Source: Methylobacterium bullatum (GTDB lineage: Bacteria; Pseudomonadota; Alphaproteobacteria; Rhizobiales; Beijerinckiaceae). From it: 64,000 nucleotides of DNA. The DNA is taken from contig LR743504.1 in assembly GCA_902712845.1 (NCBI GenBank), forward strand, positions 1 to 64,000. Reading direction: 5' to 3'. Position 1 is the first letter of the stretch. Every line of letters begins with the position of its first letter. The position numbers were made by a program, and so were the translations under genes. This document shows, one piece after another, positions 17,510 to 26,138 of this stretch. The notes beneath the pieces were generated by a model. The model ran no database searches. It was not told the origin of the DNA and saw nothing but the letters and a program-made list of their open reading frames with translations.

Positions 17510-20500
17510 TCAGGTTTCCATCATCTCGCGGATTCGCCCGGCCAGGATCTCCACCGGAAACGGCTTGGTGATCATCTGCATGCCCGGATCGAGCTGGCCG
17601 TTGCCGAAGATGGCGTTCTCGGCATAGCCGGTGATGAACAGCACCTTCAAATTGGGGCGGGTTTCGCGGGCCTTATCGGCGAGCTGGCGACCGTTGAGGC
17701 CGGGAAGGCCAACATCGGTCACCAGCAGGTCGACACGTTCCTGCGTGAGCAGGATCTTCAGGCCGGACAGGCCGTCCGGGGCCGAGATCGCCCGGTAGCC
17801 GAGGTCTTCCAGCACGTCGACGATGAGGTCGCGCACCACCCCCTCGTCCTCGACCACGAGGACCGTTTCACCCGCGCCGACGCGGGCGACCCCTGGAAGG
17901 GTGTCCGTCGCGCCCGGTTCCGTCACCGCTTCGACGGAGCGGGGCAGGTAGAGCTTCACCGCCGTACCCTGCCCAACTTGCGAGTCGATCTTGGCATGGC
18001 CGTCCGATTGCCGGGCGAAGCCGTAGATCATCGACAGGCCGAGGCCGGTCCCCTGCCCCAGGGGCTTCGTTGTGAAGAACGGGTCGAAGGCCCGAGCGAT
18101 GACGTCGGCCGGCATGCCGGTGCCGGTATCCGATACGACGATGCGGACATACGCGCCCGGCTCCACCCCCGGATGCAGTCGGGCATAGGCGCGGTCGAGT
18201 TCGGCATTGCTGGTTTCGATGCGGAGCCGGCCGCCATCCGGCATGGCATCCCGGGCATTGATGGCAAGGTTGAGGATCGCGTTCTCGAGCTGGTGCGGAT
18301 CGCACAGGGTCGCCCACAGGCCCTCCCCCGTGACGATGTCGAGGGAGATCGTCTCGCCCATCGTCCGGCGCAGGAGGTCCTCGAGGGATGCGATCAGGGC
18401 GTTGGCGTCGACCAGCTTCGGATCGAGCGGCTGGCGCCTGGCGAAGGCGAGGAGCCGGTGGGTCAGCGCCGCGGCCCGGTTGGCGGAGGACATCGCCGCT
18501 TTGGCGTAGCGTTCGATATTGTCCATCCGGCCTTGCGACAGGCGGGTCTGCATCAGGTCGAGGGAGCCGACGATCCCGGTGAGCAAGTTGTTGAAATCGT
18601 GGGCGATCCCGCCGGTGAGCTGTCCCACGGCTTCCATCTTCTGAGCCTGACGCAAGGCGTCCTCGGCGAGTTCGAGGGCGGCCGCCTGCTCGCGCTCCGG
18701 GGTGGTGTTGCGCCCGCTGGCATAGATCCGCCCGTCCTCGAACGCGCCCGTCCAGGCGAACCATCGGTAGCTGCCGTCGGCATGGCGCAGCCGGAACTCG
18801 AAGGGTTCGGTGAGCGGTTCGGCGACGATAGCCGAGAAGGTCGAGCAGACGGCGTCGCGGTCATCGGGATGGGCGAGATCCGCGAAGGAACGGCCGGTGA
18901 GATCGTCGGGTAACCAGCCGAGAAGGGTCGTCCAGGCGGTGTTGATCGCCGCGATCCGGCTGTCCGCTTCCGTGACCATCAGCAGATCCTGCGACAGGCG
19001 CCAGGCCCGGTCGCGTTCCTGAGTGCGCTCCTGGACCTCCTGGGTCCGGGCCTGGACCTGCTGTTCCAGCGTCTCGTTCAGGCGTCTCAGCGCATCTTCG
19101 GCGAGCGCACGGTCGGTGACATCGTGTCCCTCGGCGAAGATGCCAGTGACGCTGCCGTCGGCCTCCGTGATCGGCTGATAGACGAGATTGAGGATGCGTT
19201 GTTCGAGGCCGCCATCGCGTCCGGACTGGATCGTCACCGGCATGTTCCGGCCGATGAAGGGCCTGCCCGTCGCGTAGACCTCGTCGAGAAGCTCGAAGAA
19301 GCCCTGCCCCTCCACTTCCGGCAACGCCTCGCGGACGCTGCTCCCGATGATGTCGCGGTGTCCGACCAGCTGGAGATAGGCCTCGTTGGTATACTCGAAC
19401 ACGTGCGAGGGCCCGCTCAGCACGCACATGAAGCCCGGTGCGTCCTGGAACAGCGAGCGCATGCGGTCGCGCTCCGCCGTCCTCTGCCGGACTTCCGAGA
19501 GGAGAGCCTCGTTGGCCTGCCTCAGGGCTTCGGCCGCCTCCTGACGCATGCGGACGGCTTCGGCGAGGACCGCGTTGCGTTCGCGCTCGGCCTCATAGGC
19601 CGAGACGCTGGCGAGACTCGACGAGATCTGTCCGGCCAAAAGCTTGAGAAAGCTCAGGTAGTCGGCGTCGATGGGCCGATGCGGGTTCAACCCCACCGTG
19701 ACGATGCCCAGCGGCGCGCTTCCCCCCTGTCCGACGAGGGGCAGGCTCACCGCCTGCGCGGGCGGCCTCGCCCAGTCGCCGGTCGGCCAGTCCTGGGTCG
19801 GATCGAGATCGACGATCGTCTCGCGTCCCGTGCCGTCGAGCAAGCCCGCGAGGGGGCCGGCGGGATCGATGACCTCCGGCAGGGCGGCATGGTCCGGCGA
19901 CATCCCGGTGGCGGCGGCGAGACGGGCGAGACTGCCACCGTCGTGGAGATGAATGGCACTGAAGGGCAGATCGCGGCGGGCCTCGCCGAGGCTGGCCTCC
20001 ACCGCCCGCAGGACATCGGAACGGCTCTCCGCCCGCGCGAGACTTTCGCCGAGGAGGCGCAGGATTCCGAGACGCCGCTCACTGATGACCCGGTCCGTCT
20101 CCTCGCTGACCGCACAGAACAGGCCACCCACCGTGCCGTCGTCGTCGATGACCGGGCTGTAGGAAAAAGTATGATAGGTTTCCTCGGGATAGCCGTTGCG
20201 CTCGAGGAGCAGCAGCAGCCCGCGGTCCCAGGTCGCCTCGCCGTCCTCGTAGACGCTGCGGATGCGCACCTCGATGTCGTCCCAGATCTCCGCCCAGAGG
20301 ATCTTGGTCGGTTTCGCGAGCGATTCCGGGTGCTTGAGGCCGAGCGTCGGGCGGTAGGCGTCGTTGTAGAAGAACGCGATGTCCGGCCCCCAGCCGAGCC
20401 ACATCTCGAACCGCGAGGTCAGGAGGATGCGCAGGGCGACCTTCAGCGCCTCGGGCCAGGTTTCCGGCGGCCCGAGCGGGGTCTGCGACCAGTCCTTGGC

Positions 20501-20587
20501 CCGCATCAGGGCCGCCATCTCGCTTGCGCCGACGAAGATGTCCGAATGTCCGGCTATGGGCTTCGGCAAGGTTCGGCTTTCCGGCAC
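17510..20587 (-). CDS. Hybrid sensor histidine kinase (PAS-GAF-PAS-PAS-HisKA-HATPase-REC)
   Basis: This large soluble kinase of 1025 residues has no transmembrane segment. An N-terminal PAS-like domain (about 30-160) is followed by a GAF-like region (about 180-335), a coiled coil, two further PAS domains (about 375-490 and 530-640), HisKA with phospho-acceptor GGIAHDFNNLLTG, and an ATPase domain with NLAINARDAMPDGG, DTGTGMP and GTGLGLSM. A C-terminal receiver (about 905-1025) has VVEDEG and phospho-acceptor TDVGLPG. The start is a GTG at 20587. It sits inside the flagellar region, so a motility or stress link is possible, but no cognate regulator is adjacent. Signal unknown. Confidence 0.9.
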   Translation of the reverse strand: MPESRTLPKPIAGHSDIFVGASEMAALMRAKDWSQTPLGPPETWPEALKVALRILLTSRFEMWLGWGPDIAFFYNDAYRPTLGLKHPESLAKPTKILWAEIWDDIEVRIRSVYEDGEATWDRGLLLLLERNGYPEETYHTFSYSPVIDDDGTVGGLFCAVSEETDRVISERRLGILRLLGESLARAESRSDVLRAVEASLGEARRDLPFSAIHLHDGGSLARLAAATGMSPDHAALPEVIDPAGPLAGLLDGTGRETIVDLDPTQDWPTGDWARPPAQAVSLPLVGQGGSAPLGIVTVGLNPHRPIDADYLSFLKLLAGQISSSLASVSAYEAERERNAVLAEAVRMRQEAAEALRQANEALLSEVRQRTAERDRMRSLFQDAPGFMCVLSGPSHVFEYTNEAYLQLVGHRDIIGSSVREALPEVEGQGFFELLDEVYATGRPFIGRNMPVTIQSGRDGGLEQRILNLVYQPITEADGSVTGIFAEGHDVTDRALAEDALRRLNETLEQQVQARTQEVQERTQERDRAWRLSQDLLMVTEADSRIAAINTAWTTLLGWLPDDLTGRSFADLAHPDDRDAVCSTFSAIVAEPLTEPFEFRLRHADGSYRWFAWTGAFEDGRIYASGRNTTPEREQAAALELAEDALRQAQKMEAVGQLTGGIAHDFNNLLTGIVGSLDLMQTRLSQGRMDNIERYAKAAMSSANRAAALTHRLLAFARRQPLDPKLVDANALIASLEDLLRRTMGETISLDIVTGEGLWATLCDPHQLENAILNLAINARDAMPDGGRLRIETSNAELDRAYARLHPGVEPGAYVRIVVSDTGTGMPADVIARAFDPFFTTKPLGQGTGLGLSMIYGFARQSDGHAKIDSQVGQGTAVKLYLPRSVEAVTEPGATDTLPGVARVGAGETVLVVEDEGVVRDLIVDVLEDLGYRAISAPDGLSGLKILLTQERVDLLVTDVGLPGLNGRQLADKARETRPNLKVLFITGYAENAIFGNGQLDPGMQMITKPFPVEILAGRIREMMET

Positions 20588-20627
20588 TCTCAGGGCCTTG
20601 GTTTCGCGCGGCGGTGGAGATCGGGCA

Positions 20628-20678
20628 GTCGGTCCGCCGACCGGTTTGGACCGACCCTATAGGTTACGGCGGACCGAC
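20628..20678. repeat. Inverted repeat upstream of the hybrid kinase
   Basis: GTCGGTCCGCC (20628-20638) and its exact reverse complement GGCGGACCGAC (20668-20678) flank a 29-base spacer that includes CCGACCCTATAGG. A further imperfect pair, ACCGGTTTG and CAAACCGG, lies just inside and outside the arms. It starts 41 bases upstream of the kinase GTG, where an operator or promoter would be expected. Confidence 0.6.
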
Positions 20679-20729
20679 CGCAAACCGGCGTGTCTCGTCC
20701 ATCGGACTGCATGCGTAAGGGGCCGAACT

Positions 20730-20783
20730 ACCGCCATCCCACGCGGTTTCGACCGCCATCGGACGGTCCTTGGTACCGCCATC
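20730..20783 (+). repeat. Three phased ACCGCCATC direct repeats
   Basis: ACCGCCATC occurs at 20730-20738, 20752-20760 and 20775-20783. The spacing is 22 and 23 bases, about two turns of B-DNA, so a protein could bind all three on one face. They lie about 215-270 bases upstream of dksA and 140-200 bases upstream of the kinase gene. Confidence 0.55.
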
Positions 20784-20999
20784 CGGCCGGGTTTTCGCCT
20801 TCGGGCGAGGGCGGCGCATCCGACGGCACGAGCGTCGCATGGCGGGCGCATCCGTTGCGTGTTTGTCGCAGGGGCCGTGCAACACCACATCCGGAAGGGG
20901 GTAGGACCAACGGGTGCGTTGTAGTGTCGGGCGCCCTCAAGTATAGGCACGCGAAACATCGCCGCGTACCGGCTGTGACGGACTTGCGAAGGGGCGAGG

Positions 21000-21419
21000 A
21001 TGGCGACAGTCAAGATCGAGGACGGTTACGTGCCGTCCGAGGACGAGCCGTTCATGAACGAGCGGCAACGTGAGTATTTCCGCCGCAAGCTGGTGGGATG
21101 GAAGGCGGATATCCTGCGCGAAGCGCAGGATACGCTCGTGGCGCTTCAGACCGAAAACGAGAATCATCCGGACCTGGCCGACCGTGCCTCGTCGGAGACC
21201 GACAGGGCCATCGAGTTGCGGGCCCGCGACCGCCAGCGCAAGCTCACCGGCAAGATCGACGCGGCGTTGGCCCGGATCGAGGACAGAAGCTACGGATATT
21301 GCGAGGAGACCGGCGAGCCGATCTCGCTGAAGCGCCTCGACGCCCGTCCCATCGCAACCTTGTCGCTGGAGGCGCAGGAGCGCCATGAACGGCGCGAGCG
21401 CGTCTATCGCGACGAGTAG
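21000..21419 (+). CDS. dksA: RNA polymerase-binding transcription factor DksA
   Basis: DksA binds the RNA polymerase secondary channel and, with ppGpp, tunes rRNA and amino acid promoters. The 139-residue protein has the coiled-coil core (NERQREYFRRKLVGWKADIL, then ENHPDLADRASSETDRAIEL) and the C-terminal region YGYCEETGEPISLKRLDARP. Only one of the four zinc-ligand cysteines is kept, which I recall as normal for the alphaproteobacterial type. The ATG at 21000 follows GGGGCGAGG. In alphaproteobacteria dksA often neighbours flagellar genes. Confidence 0.95.
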   Translation: MATVKIEDGYVPSEDEPFMNERQREYFRRKLVGWKADILREAQDTLVALQTENENHPDLADRASSETDRAIELRARDRQRKLTGKIDAALARIEDRSYGYCEETGEPISLKRLDARPIATLSLEAQERHERRERVYRDE

Positions 21420-21625
21420 CGTCGGCGGCGTGCGCCGTCGACCGGACCTTCCGCGATCACCGGTGGTCGTGACAGGTTTCGGCGGGAGCCTCTGAAGTTC
21501 TAAATCCCGGTTGCCTTGCCGAGCATTCAATAGAAGCTTGGCTTTAAACGATAGTCGCCGGTCCGGAACCTTCGTCCTGTTGTTGCGATTACTGATGCGA
21601 CTTCGCGTCGATCAAGGATCCCGGC

Positions 21626-21802
21626 ATGGACAATGAAGTTCTGATCTTAGTGCTCGCGCTCGCAACCTTCGCGCTCGTCGTCGGGGTCGCGATGTGGCAA
21701 CGCGCCCGCGTCGCCAAGCTCAAGAAAGACCCCGAACGCTCGGCCTTCGTCGACAATCACGGAACCGCCCCGCGCCCCAACCGGCCCGGCACCGAGCATT
21801 GA
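21626..21802 (+). CDS. Small single-span membrane protein
   Basis: The 58-residue frame begins MDNEVLILVLALATFALVVG, a clear transmembrane helix, followed by basic WQRARVAKLKK and a polar tail ending RPGTEH. A weak AAGGA lies upstream at 21613-21617. It sits between dksA and the convergent flgH. Codon use resembles its neighbours and the helix-plus-basic-stop layout is plausible, but there is no recognised family. Function unknown. Confidence 0.6.
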   Translation: MDNEVLILVLALATFALVVGVAMWQRARVAKLKKDPERSAFVDNHGTAPRPNRPGTEH

Positions 21803-21877
21803 CCGGGACCGTCCGTCCCGGCCCAGGCGGGTTCAACGACGCAGAACCCGTGAGCGCCGGGGCGAAACCGTTCGGCC

Positions 21878-22645
21878 TCAGAACGGCAGCAGGATGTCCA
21901 CGAGCTGCTGGCCGTAGCGGGGCTGCTGCACGTCGGTGATCTGGCCGCGGCCGCCATAGGCGATGCGGGCCTGGGCGATCTTCGAGGAATCGATCGTGTT
22001 GTCGGATTCGATGTCCTCCGGCCGCACCACGCCGGCGACGATGAGTTCGCGCACCTCGAAGTTGATGCGGATCTCCTGCTTGCCCTCCACCACGAGGTTC
22101 CCGTTGGGCAGGACCTGATTGACGATGGCGGCGATGTTGGTCGTCACCGTCTCGTTGCGTTGGACCGACCCCGAACCGTCGCTCGACGAGGTCGATGTCC
22201 CGGCGATCAGCTTGTCCGGGCTGATCCCGGCGGCGGCGACGGCGGCGCTGTTCTCCAGGCCGAACGCGTTGGGGAGCCCGAGGCCTTCCGCGTTGGAGCG
22301 GGAGCGCTTCGTCTCGTTGTTCAGGTTGGCCCTGTCGGTGACGTTGACCTTGACCGTCACGAGGTCGCCGATCCGGGCGGCGCGCTGATCCTTGAAGAAG
22401 GCGCGCGATCCCGTCCGCCAGAGGGAATTGGGTGCGTAGGAGACGGGCTGCACGTCCGGCATCGGCAGGCGCACCGGGCGGTAGCCCGGCTGCGAGGTCG
22501 GATCCTCGATGGAGGAGAGCGCCGGGGTGGCGCCGACCTGCGACAGCCGGTCCACCGTATTGCAGGCGCCCAGGGCCGAGCAGGCCAGCAGGATCGCCGC
22601 GAGGGAGAGCGGCGTCTTGATGAGGGAGATGGAACGGTCGGTCAT
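21878..22645 (-). CDS. flgH: Flagellar L-ring protein FlgH
   Basis: FlgH is the outer-membrane lipoprotein that forms the L ring. The 255 residues begin with a lipoprotein signal ending LGAC (Cys28), followed by LWRTGSRAFFKDQRAARIGD, then VTVKVNVTDRANLNNETKRS and, near the C-terminus, NGNLVVEGKQEIRINFEVRE. It is the last gene of the minus-strand operon flgF-flgG-flgA-flgH and is convergent with the small membrane protein gene. Confidence 0.96.
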   Translation of the reverse strand: MTDRSISLIKTPLSLAAILLACSALGACNTVDRLSQVGATPALSSIEDPTSQPGYRPVRLPMPDVQPVSYAPNSLWRTGSRAFFKDQRAARIGDLVTVKVNVTDRANLNNETKRSRSNAEGLGLPNAFGLENSAAVAAAGISPDKLIAGTSTSSSDGSGSVQRNETVTTNIAAIVNQVLPNGNLVVEGKQEIRINFEVRELIVAGVVRPEDIESDNTIDSSKIAQARIAYGGRGQITDVQQPRYGQQLVDILLPF

Positions 22646-22680
22646 GGGAGCCAGCTTTTCTCGTGAGGATCGGGGCGGTG

Positions 22681-23730
22681 TCAGCGGCCGGCGTCGAACG
22701 CCGCACTGGCCTGGCGGCCGATGCTGGCGGAGGAGCTGACCGAGACGCGGCCGGGGCCGATCACGGTGGCGGCGAGGGTCTTCTTGGAGACGGGATTGGT
22801 GACGGTGATCGCCGCGCCCAGCCGTCCGTTCTCGTTGGCCTGTCCACGCAGGGAGAGGTTGAGGCCCGGCGCATCGAACACGATGGTCACGGCCTCGCCG
22901 CGCTGGACCATATCCGCCGGAGCGATGTCTCCGGAGCGGAGAATGGAGCCGGCACTCAGGCTGCGCTGGGCGACCTGACCGACGACGACCACCGACCCGG
23001 CCTGGGCATCCGGGGGGGTCGCCTCGCGGGGGCGGCGCTCGATGGAGACGTCGGCGGCGCTCACGGTGTCTCCGCGGTTGAGCGTGCGAGAGAGGATCTG
23101 GACTTCGCGGATTTCCTGCACCAGCCCGGCGACGCGCAGAGAGGCCTGGCGCTCGCCCAGGGTGATGAGGGCGGCGACCCGTTTCAGGCGCGGATCGTAG
23201 GTGACGTCGAGGGCCGCGGCCTGGCCGTCGAGATCGAGGGGCGCCAGCAGGACGGTGTTCTCGCCGTCGAGGCGGAGGGCGAGGTTGCGCGGGTCGAGGC
23301 CGTAGGCCGTCTCCAGCACGCGCTTGATCGCCGCCTCGATCTCCGTGGGGCCGACGCGCCGGGCGGCGCGCTGCACCGAGACCTGGTTGCGGCCGCCGGT
23401 CTCGATCTCGCCGAGGCCGAGGGGGGCCACCGCATCGGCGATGCGCCGGGCCTGGATCGTCCCCGACGCGCCGAGCGCCGGTGCGCGGAACAGCGGGCGC
23501 CGCGCCAGATCCGCCGGCGCGCCTTCCACCAGATCGCCCAGCGTCAGGATATCGCCGCGCGCGGTGACGTCGCCGCGCAGGCGCAGCCGCTGGCCGGGCT
23601 CCTCGGCGAGAACCTGGACCGTCATGAAGCCGAGGGCCGCGAGCGCGAGGAACGTGCGCACGACGATGCCGGGCGTGAGCGTGCCGGCGCGGCGGGGCTG
23701 GGCGGTGGGGATCTGTCTCAGGGCGTACAT
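22681..23730 (-). CDS. flgA: Flagella basal body P-ring formation protein FlgA
   Basis: FlgA is the periplasmic chaperone for P-ring (FlgI) assembly. The 349-residue protein has a signal-anchor (about 20-42), an N-terminal part longer than in enteric FlgA, and a C-terminal SAF-type region (RTLNRGDTVSAADVSIERR, then GEAVTIVFDAPGLNLSLRGQ). The start is ATG at 23730. It lies between flgG (67 bases upstream) and flgH (35 bases downstream), so it is operonic. Confidence 0.93.
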   Translation of the reverse strand: MYALRQIPTAQPRRAGTLTPGIVVRTFLALAALGFMTVQVLAEEPGQRLRLRGDVTARGDILTLGDLVEGAPADLARRPLFRAPALGASGTIQARRIADAVAPLGLGEIETGGRNQVSVQRAARRVGPTEIEAAIKRVLETAYGLDPRNLALRLDGENTVLLAPLDLDGQAAALDVTYDPRLKRVAALITLGERQASLRVAGLVQEIREVQILSRTLNRGDTVSAADVSIERRPREATPPDAQAGSVVVVGQVAQRSLSAGSILRSGDIAPADMVQRGEAVTIVFDAPGLNLSLRGQANENGRLGAAITVTNPVSKKTLAATVIGPGRVSVSSSASIGRQASAAFDAGR

Positions 23731-23797
23731 GGCGCGACGCTTTCGGAGGCGGGCTGAAACGGAGAGGAGAAGCGGGAACGTCAGGCCGGACGAACCG

Positions 23798-24589
23798 TCA
23801 GGCGCGGAACATCTGCGAGGTCGTGGAGAGCATCTGGTCGGCCGCGGTGACGACCTTCGAATTCATCTCGTAGGCACGCTGCGCGGCGATCAGCGACGAG
23901 ATCTCGGTGACGGCGTTGACGTTCGCCTCTTCGAGGTAGCTCTGCTGCAAATTGCCGAAGCCCTCGCTGCCCGGCAGGCCGTTGATGGCGGGGCCGGAGG
24001 CGGCGGTCTCGATGAACAGGTTGTCGCCGATGGATTCGAGGCCGACCTTGTTGACGAAGCGGGCGAGCTGGAACTGGCCGAGATTCTGCGGCGCCGTCTG
24101 CCCCGGCACCGTCGCCTGGATCGAGCCCTGCGCGCTGATCGTGACGCTGGTGGCGTTGTTGGGCACCGTGATGCCCGGATCCACGAGGTAGCCGTCGCGG
24201 GTGACGAGCTGGCCCTGGGCCGAGAGGTCGAACGACCCGTCGCGGCTATAGGCGGTGCGGCCGTCGGGCAGGGTCACCCGGAACAGGCCCTCGCCGCGGA
24301 TGGCGACGTCGTATTCCTTCTCCGTCGAGGCGAGCGGCCCCTGCGACATCGTCCGGGCGGTGGACGTCGTCTTCACGCCCGATCCGAGGGCGAGACCGGC
24401 GGGAAGCTGCGTGTTCTGGTCCGAGGTGGACGAGCCGGCCCGGCGCAGGTTCTGGTAGAGCAGGTCCTGGAAATGGGCCGTCTGGCGCTTGTAGCCGGTG
24501 GTGCGCAGGTTCGCGATGTTGTTTGAGATGACCTGGACGTTGAGTTCCTGGGCCGCCATGCCCGTGGCGGCTGCGTAGAGGGCGCGCAT
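23798..24589 (-). CDS. flgG: Flagellar distal rod protein FlgG
   Basis: FlgG builds the distal rod. The 263 residues carry the rod/hook N-terminal signature MRALYAAATGMAAQELNVQV with NNIANLRTTGYKR, the FlgG-specific middle region, and the C-terminal helix EMNSKVVTAADQMLSTTSQM. It is preceded by flgF with 12 bases between them and followed by flgA. Confidence 0.96.
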   Translation of the reverse strand: MRALYAAATGMAAQELNVQVISNNIANLRTTGYKRQTAHFQDLLYQNLRRAGSSTSDQNTQLPAGLALGSGVKTTSTARTMSQGPLASTEKEYDVAIRGEGLFRVTLPDGRTAYSRDGSFDLSAQGQLVTRDGYLVDPGITVPNNATSVTISAQGSIQATVPGQTAPQNLGQFQLARFVNKVGLESIGDNLFIETAASGPAINGLPGSEGFGNLQQSYLEEANVNAVTEISSLIAAQRAYEMNSKVVTAADQMLSTTSQMFRA

Positions 24590-24601
24590 CGCCTGGGTTC
24601 C

Positions 24602-25342
24602 TTACGCGACGTCGGCGAGGCGGCGGATCGCCGTGCCCCGCAACTCGTCCAGGCGCGAGATCACGCCCGAGACCATGGTGTAGGTGCGGTTCACGTCCAT
24701 CAGCCGGGTCATCTCGATGACCGGCTTGACGTTGGAGCGTTCGAGGGCACCCGATTCGAGGCGGCCGTTGATGCCGGCGGCCACCGGGGCCGCCGCCGAC
24801 CCGTAGAGGTTGGCGCCCTCGTTGGTGAGCGCCTGCGGGTTGGCGAAGGTCACCATCCGCACGCGTCCGCGGATGCCGAGATTGGTGGAGACCGTGCCGT
24901 CCGGCCCGATGGAGAGGCCGGTCTCCTGGGCGTTGATCTGGATCGGGCCGCCCTCGCCCTGCACGGCGTAGCCGTCGCTGGTGACGAGGTTGCCCTGGGG
25001 GTCGGTCTCGAACGCGCCGTTGCGGGTGTAGCGGTCGCCGTTCGGGGTGCGGACCACGAGGAAGGCCTCGCCGCGCACCGCGACGTGGAGCGGATTGCCG
25101 GTCTGCTCGATCGGTCCCTGGGCGAGGTCGAGGGCCGTGCCCTGGTCGATGACGTAGGAGACGCGCCGGTCGGGTCGATGGAACGAGTCGGCGCTCGCCA
25201 CCGGCATCAGGAATTCCTGGAACCGCGAGCTGCGGCCCTTGAAGCCCGTGGTGGAGACGTTCGCCATGTTGTTGGCGATCACGTCGAGCTCACGCTGCAG
25301 GGCGACCTGGCTGGAGACTCCGACAAACAGCGCGTTCTGCAT
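24602..25342 (-). CDS. flgF: Flagellar proximal rod protein FlgF
   Basis: This 246-residue rod protein begins MQNALFVGVSSQVALQRELD, with NNMANVSTTGFKGRS and the C-terminal EMTRLMDVNRTYTMVSGVI. Together with FlgG it marks the flgF-flgG-flgA-flgH operon, of which it is the first gene. The promoter region is shared with the divergent fliL and contains a CtrA-type site. Confidence 0.95.
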   Translation of the reverse strand: MQNALFVGVSSQVALQRELDVIANNMANVSTTGFKGRSSRFQEFLMPVASADSFHRPDRRVSYVIDQGTALDLAQGPIEQTGNPLHVAVRGEAFLVVRTPNGDRYTRNGAFETDPQGNLVTSDGYAVQGEGGPIQINAQETGLSIGPDGTVSTNLGIRGRVRMVTFANPQALTNEGANLYGSAAAPVAAGINGRLESGALERSNVKPVIEMTRLMDVNRTYTMVSGVISRLDELRGTAIRRLADVA

Positions 25343-25515
25343 GGATCGAATAAGCCTTGGGCTGCGGCGACGTTAAGGTTACCCGCACGGCCCGTGCCAT
25401 CGTCGGAAATTCAAAAAGACACAGCGAAGTCAGTACGTTGATGTGAAGACGGGCCGGTCGCGCCGCCATGCCGCCGGATCCCCGCGGCAAGAACCACCCG
25501 GCAGGTTTTGCCGCC

Positions 25516-25531
25516 TTAACGAGGCGTTAAC
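25516..25531 (+). promoter_or_regulatory. Full CtrA-type site TTAA-N7-TTAAC upstream of fliL
   Basis: TTAA (25516-25519), seven bases, then TTAAC (25527-25531) exactly match the full CtrA binding consensus of Caulobacter. The site lies 86 bases upstream of the fliL start and about 175 bases upstream of the divergent flgF. TTAA is rare in this GC-rich sequence, which makes chance less likely. Binding is inferred. Confidence 0.6.
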
Positions 25532-25616
25532 CGTAACCTTGGATACATTCCTTCACGGGGTCGCGGGGGTTCAGCGCCGGTCGCACCCTGGGACGAGATT
25601 CGATTGGGGGCGATCC

Positions 25617-26114
25617 ATGGCCAAGAAGCCCAAGACGGCCCCCGCCGCGGACGGGGAGGAAGCCGAAGGCGAAGCCCCGAAGGGCGGGAAGAAGAAGATC
25701 ATCATGATCGGCGCGGCGGTGCTGCTGCTGGCCGGCGGCGGCGGGTTCTTCATGATGAAGAAGAAGGGCGGCGACGATCACGCCGCCGTCGAGGTGAAGA
25801 AGCCCCTGGTCTTCCTCGAAGTGCGCGAGATGGTGGTCAACCTCGCCAACGAGCCCGGCCAGGACAAGCAGCGTACGGCCAAGGTGAAAGTCTCCCTCGA
25901 ACTCAAGGACGCCAAGGTTGAGGGCGAGGTGAAGCCGCTGATGCCGCGCATCGAGGACACCTTCCAGGTCTACATGCGCGAGTTGCGCCCGAGCGACCTC
26001 GCCGGTTCGGCCGGATTGTACCGGCTCCGCGAGGAACTGCTCCGCCGGGTCAACGTCGCGATCCATCCGGCACGGGCCGAGGCCGTGCTCTTCAAGGACG
26101 TGATCGTCCAGTAA
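25617..26114 (+). CDS. fliL: Flagellar basal body-associated protein FliL
   Basis: FliL is an inner-membrane protein that surrounds the stator and supports torque. The 165-residue protein has a charged N-terminus rich in Lys, one transmembrane helix (about 28-47, IIMIGAAVLLLAGGGGFFMM) and a periplasmic domain starting PLVFLEVREMVVNLAN. It ends with the typical AEAVLFKDVIVQ. The ATG at 25617 is preferred over a long upstream extension because the family starts there. fliM follows after 24 bases. Confidence 0.95.
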   Translation: MAKKPKTAPAADGEEAEGEAPKGGKKKIIMIGAAVLLLAGGGGFFMMKKKGGDDHAAVEVKKPLVFLEVREMVVNLANEPGQDKQRTAKVKVSLELKDAKVEGEVKPLMPRIEDTFQVYMRELRPSDLAGSAGLYRLREELLRRVNVAIHPARAEAVLFKDVIVQ

Positions 26115-26138
26115 TCCCCCATCGGTGTCGAGACGGTC

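Larger units (their letters stand above)
20588..20999. other. Repeat-rich spacer between kinase gene and dksA
   Basis: This 412-base region separates the two divergent genes and holds no convincing gene. It contains an 11-bp inverted repeat (20628-20678), three phased direct repeats (20730-20783) and a small hairpin with a CTTCGG-type loop near 20790-20810. Both flanking promoters must lie here. The density of symmetric and repeated motifs suggests regulator binding. Confidence 0.6.

Noticed and set aside
20730..20783. CRISPR array reading of the three short repeats
   Set aside because: Only 9-base repeats with 13-14 base spacers and no cas genes; regulator sites are more likely.
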